From Lactuca virosa (Eukaryota; Streptophyta; Magnoliopsida; Asterales; Asteraceae), in the NCBI GenBank assembly GCA_928212115.1, contig CAKMRJ010005745.1, forward strand, positions 222,124,244 through 222,188,243: a stretch of DNA of 64,000 nt. The letters are read 5' to 3'. The first letter of the stretch is position 1. The number at the start of each line of letters is the position of its first letter. Under the pieces are notes generated by a model. That model made no database searches. It saw only the letters and a list, made by a program, of their open reading frames with translations, and was not told where the DNA came from. Below, piece after piece: positions 11,301 to 19,963 of the stretch. The position numbers were made by a program, and so were the translations under genes.

Positions 11301-12583
11301 TGTCCATACGATTTTAATTGATGCTTCAACTAATTATAAGTGACGATTCAGTTACACTAACTAAATACTCACAAAAATATACATACTATTTTGAGGGTAT
11401 ATTATTTACCTTGTCGGTGAACTTTTGTGATATGTGCCACATACACAATCGATGCCTACAAGATGGTGAGAAAACTGCTGGAATCGCTTGCTTGATAGCC
11501 GCGTCTTGATCTGTCATCAACACAGTTGGTTCTCGCCCAAAAGTAGTTTTAAAAGCCATTAACAACCATTTATACGATTCTATTGACTCACTAGCAAGCA
11601 AGCCAACTGCAAAAGTGACACACTTTTTATGATTGTCAATACCCGTAAATGGCACGAAAATCATGAAGTACCTGTATAACAAATATACAATATGAATTAT
11701 ACAAGTTATTACCACCGTTAATTTAACAACCATGATAATTGTTTAATATGTAAAGATATTATGTACTTGTTTGTTCGGTAAGTAGCATCAAATCCGACAA
11801 TATCTCCAAATGCTGAATAATTTCGCTTTGCTTCTTCATCCGCCCAAAATAAACCACACAACTTTCCCTCACTGTCCACACGATATTCAAAAGAAAAGTC
11901 GTGTAAATGTTCTTTTTTTTAGCTTGTCAATTACCATGTCCGCATCATTCTCACCAATATATTTTATCCAATCCCTTTTCAAATTTTTGCATTCAACTTC
12001 TGTTGCCCCGACGTTGAGAAATCCTCCTTGTGTTTGCTTCAATATCTTGAATGCTCTAACCGGACCAATGTTTATATTTGATACATCATGAATCAGTTGT
12101 TTTTGATGATATGTAAGCCTCCTGTTACTTTTCAAAAAATGGAAATCTTCTGGATTAACCAACTCATGAGTGTGTTTCTCCTCAAAATGTCTGACTACCC
12201 AAACATTTTCATCATTGAGCTTCAATCGGATACAAGCTTTACATCCTTTTCTGTGACTTGGCCGATTTCGTCTTTGTTTGCTCCGGTCTTTCAAACTATC
12301 AAATGAACGTTTTTGTTTTTTTTTTCTCGCCCTCCCTATTACATAATATGTACCTACGCGAGTACCCATCTCCTGTTTTCGATTGCTCTGTTGTACCTTT
12401 TCGTATCTCGAACCTACTTTTACGTGCATATTCTCTATAAAACGACAGTGCGTCATCATACAACCGAAATAATTGCCCTACAAATGGTTTCAACTCAGTT
12501 TTTGGTGTCCAAGTTTTTTCAACTTGTACACATTGAACCCCATCAGAATGAAAACTTGTTGGTTCCGATTCACACATATCTGC
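8354..12583 (-). pseudogene. FAR1/MuDR-type transposase, damaged
   Basis: Minus-strand exons, approximate: 12583-11763, 11670-11411, 9608-9041, 8966-8354. Domains in order: FAR1-like zinc-binding region (FRLYDDALSFYREYARKSRF, then HRKGCKACIRLKL and EEKHTHELV); the MULE transposase core, with a first Asp in FDATYRTNK, a second in MTDQDAA followed by CRHRLCMWHI, and a probable catalytic Glu in SRCEGENYF; the SWIM finger (CSCLRFELTGCLCRHCF); and a C-terminal knuckle (CGRCGEYVDHNARTC). Damage: one-base frameshifts in A homopolymers near 12311-12325 and 11913-11920, and an in-frame TGA where relatives have Trp, just before NERINTSEFE (about 9550). The two homopolymer shifts could be assembly errors; the TGA suggests a true pseudogene. 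One or two short 5' exons lie further upstream (12727-12650 and near 13938). Confidence 0.85.
9660..11380. repeat. Tandem repeats of about 180-220 bp inside the transposase intron
   Basis: Units share CACTTAAGTGCTTCAT, ACATGATTCAGTCACACTAA and TAACAGGTGCTTCAA. CTTAAGTGCTTCAT recurs near 9755, 9858, 10075, 10411, 10594, 10810 and 11025. The pair beginning at 10411 and 10594 is nearly identical with a 183-bp period; the others are more diverged. The array fills most of the 1.8-kb intron between the exons ending at 11411 and starting at 9608. Confidence 0.85.
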
Positions 12584-12624
12584 AACAAATAAACAAAAAA
12601 TTAATGTTATTGGTGTGTTTTTAG

Positions 12625-12970
12625 TGCGTAATTGACATGGTTTATTCAAGCTTCATACCCTTTTCAACTACTTGAAGACATTGCACCCTATCAGATTGAA
12701 TACTTGTTTGTTCCGAATCAAACATATCTGCAACACATATCAAGTTTTATGTCAGATTCAGTGAAAAGATAACTAACAAAATTAACAAAATCAATATGAA
12801 ATAACTGTTACAACACTAATTCACATTATACTTCAATCAATTCACCATCAGTCTACCATACGACTTCTCGCAACTAAAACTGATTCACCTTTTTTGCTAT
12901 TCAATTGTCATCTTCTTTTCTTACAGGACCAATTAACATGAATAGCATCACAAACTCTATTGAATCATTA
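12625..12970 (+). repeat. Direct repeat A, first copy (about 346 bp)
   Basis: Identical or nearly so to 13505-13851, beginning TGCGTAATTGACATGG and ending CTATTGAATCATTA. It contains a short minus-strand exon-like block preceded by TGTTGCAG on that strand, which resembles the start of the main transposase exon. Confidence 0.9.
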
Positions 12971-13504
12971 AGATATTAGTATCTATGTCTGAATCAAATG
13001 TTGTGGTCGCTCGAAAGCATACATGATAAGTGATGCAATAACTACATGGAGCATTAGTTTAGTTGGCATATGTAGTTAAATGACATGAATTAGAAAAAGT
13101 GATTGACTGTCATGAACGCTTAAAGTGAATGGTCAAAATTGAGTAAAATGAAGATGTCACTAGGTGGAGGTAGTAAGATGGTATTCACTTGAATGATAAA
13201 ATAGAGTGTTAGTAATAAAACTCAAAACAAAGGACTTATTTGTAGTGGAATGAATCAACCTGAATCACATGATTTAATTTTATGTTATTAATGCAGGTGT
13301 GTGATACCTAGACCATGATTGCAGAATGTGATTGGAAGGGGTAATTGCGATAAAATATGAAAGCAGTTTTAACTGTCATGATGGCTTAAAGTTAGTGATA
13401 AGAAGAATTCCTGCAATTAAATTTTTGTTATTTGTAATCGGTGACAGTGTAAGTGTCATGAATAGTGAAATGTAAGTGTCATGAATAGTCAAATGTAAGT
13501 GTCA
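12971..13504 (-). repeat. Large inverted repeat, right copy, between two direct repeats
   Basis: Reverse complement of 7684-8220. It is sandwiched exactly between the two copies of the 346-bp direct repeat (12625-12970 and 13505-13851), as expected if an inverted copy of the downstream region was inserted with duplication of the insertion site. Confidence 0.9.
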
Positions 13505-13851
13505 TGCGTAATTGACATGGTTTATTCAAGCTTCATACCCTTTTCAACTACTTGAAGACATTGCACCCCATCAGATTGAATACTTGTTTGTTCCGAATCA
13601 AACATATCTGCAACACATATCAAGTTTTATGTCAGATTCAGTGAAAAGATAACTAACAAAAATTAACAAAATCAATATGAAATAACTGTTACAACACTAA
13701 TTCACATTATACTCCAATCAATTCACCATCAGTCTACCATACGACTTCTCTCAACTAAAACTGATTCACCTTTTTTGGTATTCAATTGTCATATTCTTTT
13801 CTTACAGGACCAATTAACATGAATAGCATCACAAACTCTATTGAATCATTA
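13505..13851 (+). repeat. Direct repeat A, second copy
   Basis: Second copy of 12625-12970 with a few substitutions. It carries a second copy of the exon-like block, so the 5' part of the transposase gene has a duplicated exon. Confidence 0.9.
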
Positions 13852-14341
13852 AACATTGCTTCATTGAATCAACTTTCCCACTCTTTATCACTTTTGTAAT
13901 CTGCATTATATTACACTAAAAAAAACAAAAACACAAACCTGTGTACTTTTCCGTCTCTTTCTTCTGGTGAATATGTTGCTTAACAGTTTCAATCTTCTAG
14001 TCTGTTGCTGTACATATGAGCTTGTTGGTCGTCAATTGGTTGTTGTACATGTTAGCTTCGTAATAACACTTGCGTTTGTTTATGTCTTGATGCTAAAAAA
14101 AACAACCCACACAAAACAAAAAAACCAAAAAAAAAAAAAAAAACGCAGACCTTTTTAAATTTGTAACTGATGCATTTCTTTAAAATGTAAAATTGGAACC
14201 GTGACTTGCTCCTACCCATATAAAAAACACTTACATAAATAAATTTTTAGATAGAAGAATTCGACTATACATTTTGTGCAGCATTGATTACTTTTTCTTC
14301 TTACCTTCTTACCATTTTCTCACTTCTTATTGGATCCATAT

Positions 14342-14343
<2 letters not shown>
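13852..14343. other. Right end of the Mutator-like element
   Basis: AT-rich, with an A homopolymer near 14127-14143. On the minus strand a short block encoding basic residues ends ACAG|GTTTGT near 13938 and could be a 5' exon of the transposase. The last 80 bases on the complement resemble the left end only loosely. Nothing else recognised. Confidence 0.5.

Positions 14344-14411
<68 letters not shown>
14344..14411. repeat. (TA)n microsatellite
   Basis: About 33 TA units separating the Mutator-like element from the adjacent inverted-repeat element. Confidence 0.95.
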
Positions 14412-14414
<3 letters not shown>

Positions 14415-14946
14415 CTAGGTTATTTTGTTTCTTACATTTATTGTGTGCTAGAATACACCAATAGGAATTTAGTAAATTAAATAATTATTTAATTAAATAA
14501 ATATAGATATTAAATGATTTACATAATTATATGTATATTAAATGATATCCATAATTATAATTCTTTTTTTATGGAAACTAATTAAATCCGTCATTAATGT
14601 CAGCAATAACATTCTTTTAGAATGAATTCTCATCTAGGTTTTTATATATGAATTCGTATTTTGTTTCAGGACTCACTCACTTAAAGTAAAATAAAGTTGC
14701 ATGGAATATGAAGAACGAGAGTGTATTCTACTAGAATACACTCTCATTCTGCTGGAATACACTCTCATTCTTCTAGATATGGATTCATTCTGAAAGAATA
14801 TTATTGTTGACATTAATGACGAATTTAATTAGTTTCCATAAAAATGAGTTATAAGTATAGATAGCATTTAATATACATATAATTAATACTAAATTTCTAT
14901 TGGTGCATTCTAGCACACAATAGATGTGAGAAACATTTGAACCTAC
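14412..14946. mobile_element. Inverted-repeat MITE flanked by (TA)n
   Basis: The left end GGGCTAGGTTATTTTGTTTC and the complement of the right end (GTAGGTTCAAATGTTTCTC) match, followed on both arms by CTATTGTGTGCTAGAAT or a close variant and CACCAATAG. The complementarity continues inward (TCCGTCATTAATGTCAGCAA against TTGACATTAATGACGAA), so nearly the whole 535 bp can fold back. Centre: three copies of GAATACACTCTCATTCT. No coding capacity. The end sequence and TA flanks fit Mutator-type elements that target TA microsatellites. Confidence 0.8.

Positions 14947-15008
<62 letters not shown>
14947..15008. repeat. (CT)n(TA)n microsatellite
   Basis: CT repeats followed by TA repeats, the mirror of the (TA)n(GA)n tract at 2557-2632. 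Confidence 0.95.
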
Positions 15009-15010
<2 letters not shown>

Positions 15011-15974
15011 CACTATATATTTTGAGTACAAAACTTTCATTTTATTAAACTATACAAATATAGTTTGCGAAACTTTACCACCTTTGTAACCCGTTGAGCA
15101 AAGGGAAAAATTATATAAAGTACGTATATAATTGTTTTACGACATTTTCGATATTATCCTGGAAAAAGGGATAATTACATATACAAACGTTTTCATTACA
15201 AAAACACGTACACTCGTTGAATAAATTTGTGAGACATTGTCTTCATCGTACCTAACTGAGGTATACACGAAAGTCCTGTTTTATAAACGGAATCTACCGT
15301 AAGAGAGCGTGATACTTGTGTATAGATCTATATGGGACTGATGCTCCCACACCCTGACTGTTAGCTACAATCAGACCGACAGGTTATGGGTGACAAATGT
15401 CATAAAAGTTTCGACGCCTGAAGAACGTCGCGACATGCAACTTCATTTTCCGCACGGTTATGAAAACTCACATGGGGAAACGACAATATGTTTATTTTAC
15501 ACGAAAACACATTTCTTCAAACGGTTTTATATACGAAGAAAACTACATATTACTATTTTAAAATACTGGTATATTTCGGTCTTGGAACATTTAAGACTAC
15601 AACTCATTTTATGGAAAATATCGGATTTTCTGGAAACAAATACGATTATTTTAGACGGAAAGGCTTACACTTATTCATACAAACTCTTATGAACTCACCA
15701 ACTTAATTGTTGACACTTTTTCAAAACAACTTGTATTCTAAACGAATCAGTAAAACAGGTAACCAGAGGATGGGACGCTAAGGCGTCAAACAAATCTTTT
15801 GTCATGATATTGTAATTGACTTTTGAAACATGTAACACTTACAATGATGTAACTTTTTCAATTATATATATGATGGTCTTGTTTGATTTGGTCACTATTA
15901 TGCATGTTATGATACAATACATGAAAGTCATCTACCCCCGGACATTTCCGCCATCCTAGTTTGGGGGTGTGACA
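15009..15974 (+). mobile_element. Ty3 LTR, 3' part, continuation of the LTR from 1106
   Basis: This carries the features found in the second half of the intact related LTR at 26598-29056: a TATAGATCTATA.GGGACTGA block, TATGAACTCACC (15688-15699) and the terminus CCTAGTTTGGGGGTGTGACA. It completes the LTR cut at 2610. The following base context (GATCA) matches the left flank CATCA at four of five bases. Confidence 0.8.
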
Positions 15975-17563
15975 GATCATAATAAACATAAGCATAAACA
16001 AAGGAAATAATAAATGACAGGGTTAGAACACATACTAGTCACTACATTCGGCGCTGCATGGGGCTCATCGGCGGTCAACTGAAAAGCCCTGCTCTTCACG
16101 ACAGGAGCCTCCTCTTTGTCCTGGCGGCCATCTGTAATCCTCAAGGTGATTGGTGCAGGCGCCACCACTTCTCCCGCAGACTATCTCGGACAACCAGACT
16201 TTTTATGGTCGGTCTGATTGCACTGAAATAAAATCAGAGCCCTCTTAGGTAAATCCCTGCTCATGTGGCCCGACTGGCCACAGCTGAAACATCTTGGACC
16301 CATTGCTCGACAAGCTCTACTATGTGGCTTGCCGCACTTGGCGCAACGGCCCCGACCCTGCTGGCCTCTGGTGTGGGTATCGGAGGTCTTGGGCCTTTTG
16401 TCCCGACCCATAGTTATTTGAATCTTCTTCGGCTTCCGCTTTGTCCGAAGCTCCAACTCAATCTCCCGCTCACGGGACTTCTCGATCATGTCATTCAGGG
16501 TCTTACACCCCGAGAAGCTCACGAACTCCCTAATGTCATCCCTCAGCATAGCATGATATCTCGTCTTCCTCATCTCCTCATCTGCAGCGTACTACGGGAC
16601 CAATAATGCTCTCTACCTGAACTTGGCGGTGATCTCCGTCACTGACCGTGTAGTCTGGCGAAGGTCCTGGAACTCCCTCGCCAGCTTTTGCACCTCAATA
16701 GCTGGTGCAAACTGATGTGTGCTTATTTAGTTATATATTTTCATACATTATCATTATTATTTTATGCCACAATTCGTTTTAATTCTAGAACAAAGGTACT
16801 TATTATGTTTGAAATATGTTTTGTAGCAGTGAAGACATGCTCGGGACAAAAAGGTAGCATACGGGAAATATGTTTAGTCGATTGTTTGAGATGTAATTCC
16901 ATAAAACCTTTCTTTACTACTTTGTGTGATTTGTGTAACCTATAATCAAACATTCTAAATTAATTCTTTACCGTTCCCCTTGTGTTCGACACATGTTCTT
17001 ACCACAACTATACTATTACACGATTTTGGTTCACTGCCTAGTGTGTGTGTTAGTACGATTGCAATAAATTCAGTTTTATAAATTTAAAACTTGAGAAATT
17101 AAAATATAGATATAAATCACACATCAAAAACTCCCTCTGGAACCTCCTCCCAGCAGTCCCACGCTCTGTACCTCAGCAAGGAGGATGCGAAACCCACCTT
17201 TGCCCCCTCAGGGAAAAAGATTGTGCACTGAGCATTCTCCATGTCAGCGATCCAGCGACGGCTAGCGATGGGGTCCTTAACCCCAAAGAACTCAAGCACT
17301 CCACATGCCTTGAGCTCCCGGAATGAGGGACTTCACGCCCCAGCCTGCCCTGTAGCAATCTCGGTTCGAAAAGAGCTGATCCGCTCCTCCATGAGCTCCA
17401 TAATCCCTTCCTTGATGGTACCAAAAATCATGGGGGTAGTGTCAAGAATACCGCAAGTAACCTCGGCTGCAATGAGCTCATGCAGCCCCTCATCAATCGG
17501 TTATGAGCTAGAGCCATAACCTAAACCCGATCCAAAGCCAAAACCAGTACCTCCTGATCCCAT
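15975..17563 (-). pseudogene. Ty3/gypsy gag (capsid and zinc knuckles), interrupted
   Basis: The minus-strand start ATG is at 17561-17563 (MGSGGTGFGFGSG). The capsid core FFGVKDPIASRRWIADMENA lies upstream of the insertion at 16713-17126. Coding resumes with VQKLAREFQDLRQTT, then MRKTRYHAMLRDDIREFVSF and knuckle-like clusters CAKCGKPHSRAC and CFSCGQSGHMSRDL, the last lacking its final Cys. It ends with ITDGRQ...RAFQLTADE. Stop codons interrupt it at several points. The downstream protease is at 580-1105, separated by the LTR at 1106-15974. Gag packages the RNA genome; this copy is dead. Confidence 0.85.
16713..17126 (-). mobile_element. Short LTR-like insertion (TGATGTGTG...CACACATCA) in gag
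   Basis: This 414-bp AT-rich block interrupts the gag capsid. It starts TGATGTGTG and ends CACACATCA, a 9-bp inverted repeat. Flanking pentamers CAAAC and AAAAC differ at one base. Read on the minus strand it has the sequence blocks GGCAGTG, AATAGTATAG and GTCGAACACAAGGGGAACGG in the same order as the larger LTR at 24608-25939, so I infer a short LTR of the same broad Tat-like type. A MITE is the alternative. Confidence 0.6.
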
Positions 17564-17730
17564 ACGAGTGACCACTATCCTCAAACAGAAACCCAAGATT
17601 TAAACAATCAGCAAACACTCGAGGGAAACTCGCAACACACAAGCACCCTTAGGATCCCCAGATTTACACCTGTCTCAAGGTAAATTCCGATTCCTCTAAG
17701 TTACCACACTATGCTACACAACACACACAC

Positions 17731-17812
<82 letters not shown>

Positions 17813-18410
17813 TAGACACTTCTAGGAAATCTCTCTCAACCCTTACCACTAGTAGTACCAAGAACCTCAATCAACACCGTTGGTTGCCTTATGCATGCAA
17901 GTTGTACATAAAGTAAGATCACATAGACTGTCGAATGAAGATTCTACCATAAGTCCACAACCAAGCAAGGAACATAAAATGAGGCTAAATTGTTCATTCT
18001 AGGGCTATACAATCCTAAACATATACAACTTTGAAAGCATACACTTAGCAAATAACTGAGCCAATATCAATTCCATGTAATACATGACATCAAGTTCTAC
18101 TAAGCTATAAGGCATCACACAAATTAGACAATTCTATCATATGATTCCTGAAGGTATCCTTACCTCTAATCTAGCATGCAGTTCACATATCAGGCATACT
18201 AATCACAACACATAAGTATGGGTAACTTGCGAAACCCTTACTTGAGCTCGGCTGATTGCACGCATTGCACTCCCCTTTTTACTTAAGAGAATCTTTTTCA
18301 GAAAAATTCAAATTCTTTTTATTTTGAAAAGATTACCATTTCCTCAGTTTGAGTTCTGACACACCTGGGAGTGTGCCTGAATCCCTCAAACCAAGGCTCT
18401 GATAGCAACT
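17564..18410 (-). other. Leader region and primer-binding site of the minus-strand Ty3 element
   Basis: Between gag and the LTR. Next to the LTR the minus strand reads AGTTGCTATCAGAGCC (18395-18410), a one-base variant of the tRNA-iMet primer site. (TA)n occupies about 17737-17810. No gene seen. Confidence 0.75.
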
Positions 18411-19963
18411 TGTAACGACCCGAAAATCATGATAATTTTTTTTCTTTTTTAAATAAAGTGTCTCAATCATCAAATTGTTCCAAAACATCTACATGGTACA
18501 ATGTCAAACATAAGAGTAAAATGATATCAAAAGTGCGTAAAAACATGAGGGGAGAATGTTGTGGCATCACGTCGGGCCCTTCCCCTTCGTATCGGATGTA
18601 CCTGAAACCATAAACATAAATTGTAAGCAAAAGCTTAGTGAGTTTCCCCCAAAGTACCACATATAAAACATAAAAATTAATGCCATGGTCCGAATCATAG
18701 TCTTACATATAATTTCCTGCTGAGGGCCAAATCCCGGTTTTCCATACAATTGTCAGGGGCCAGATCCTGGTCTTTAATACAATTGCTAGGGGCTAGATCC
18801 TGGTCTTTCATACAGATGTCAGGGGCCACATCCCGGTATTTCATGCAATTGCCAGGGGCCAAATCTTGGTCTTCCATACATATATCACACATATAACCAA
18901 CATCCTATATCACAAATAATGGGTCGGCCTTGGTGCCTTCGACCCATTGATACTGTGAGAAAACTCACCTCTACTGATGATAACTGAAACAACACTCGAT
19001 CTCCGGCAAACCTTCTCCTCACGCTAAACCAAAACCAGAAACAAACCCAATCAATAATTAGGGTTTAACCCAAACTAAACTATTCCCAAAACCCCTAATG
19101 CCCCAAGGCCCAAAATCGATCCATTGGACTTCTGCTGAGAACGTCTGGCGTTCCACCCTATGACGTCTGGCGTACGAACGCTGGGCGTTTCCATGCAAAC
19201 TCCAGGCATTTGCGTGCTGATTACCAACTTCCAAACCAATATCTTAATGGCTTAAGATCTCATGTCCAAACTTCAGATCCAATCATAATTGAACGTCTAA
19301 AGCCATAAAGTTGCAAACTTTATGGCCATGCATGGCTACAATGAGCCAAACACCAAGATACTAACCCAAAATCAACTATGAGGCTCCAAAAATCTTGCAT
19401 GGAAGATTATGAAGACCTAAGATTGCATTTTTATGATTCTAGACTCACTGTTATGCTTGAAAGGATAGTCCAAACCTCTGGAGCATTCCAAACTCACAAA
19501 GATCAAGTCTTTGGGACCAATAAGACCATAAACTAGCCCTCAATCAAGATCTAACAAATGAGACATCAAGATCTGAACTTCATACCTCAAAATGATGCTC
19601 CAAGATGTCAAGAGTCCAGATCCACAATCTAGAGAGTAACCACAATACTCCAAAGATCTTCTTTCTCTTATCAAGAGCACTAAATGATACCAAAAAGATG
19701 AACCAAGGCTTCAAACTCTCATACACATTTAGGGTTTTCGAAATGAGGATGGATGTTGGAGTGGTGAAGGGTTTTGAGGCCATAATGTTCTTTAAATAGG
19801 GTGCAAACCCTAAAAATTAGGGTTTGGTCTCTGCATGTAAACGCCTGGCGTCCATCATATAATGCCTAGCGTTCTATGCTAAACACATGACGTTTGGACC
19901 AAAGTGCCAAAAAGTAACACAACACGGTTAAAAGTGTAAATACCTAGAAACCATGGTGTTACA
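18411..19963 (-). mobile_element. 5' LTR of the minus-strand Ty3 element
   Basis: Plus-strand boundaries TGTAACGACCC at 18411 and GGTGTTACA at 19963, with the primer site beside 18411, identify it as the 5' LTR read leftward. It contains AGTGAGTTT (18637-18645), a minisatellite (18720-18885), AAACTCACC (18961-18969), palindromes GAACGTCTGGCGTTC (19139-19153) and neighbours, a TATA-like CCCTATTTAAAG near 19789-19803 and paired telobox motifs just upstream of that on the minus strand (about 19805-19825). Confidence 0.85.
18720..18885. repeat. Minisatellite in LTR, unit about 33-40 bp
   Basis: Five imperfect units of GTCAGGGGCCAGATCCTGGT followed by CTTTCATACAATT, lying between the AGTGAGTTT and AAACTCACC motifs of the LTR. 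Confidence 0.85.

Larger units (their letters stand above)
2633..14343. mobile_element. Mutator-like element carrying Ulp1-type protease and transposase genes
   Basis: An 11.7-kb block lies between two (TA)n tracts that interrupt an LTR. It contains a C48-type peptidase gene (plus, 3428-7426) and a FAR1/MuDR-type transposase gene (minus, 8354-12583) in convergent orientation. Mutator-like elements with Ulp1-like genes are known in plants (the Kaonashi group in Arabidopsis), and Mutator-type elements that target (TA)n are known (rice Micron). The ends resemble each other only loosely: left has GATCAAGAACG...GTGAGAAGGTA, right on the complement has GGATCCAATAAGAAGTGAG...GTAAGAAGGTA. The exact ends and the target duplication are hidden by the microsatellite. 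Confidence 0.75.
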
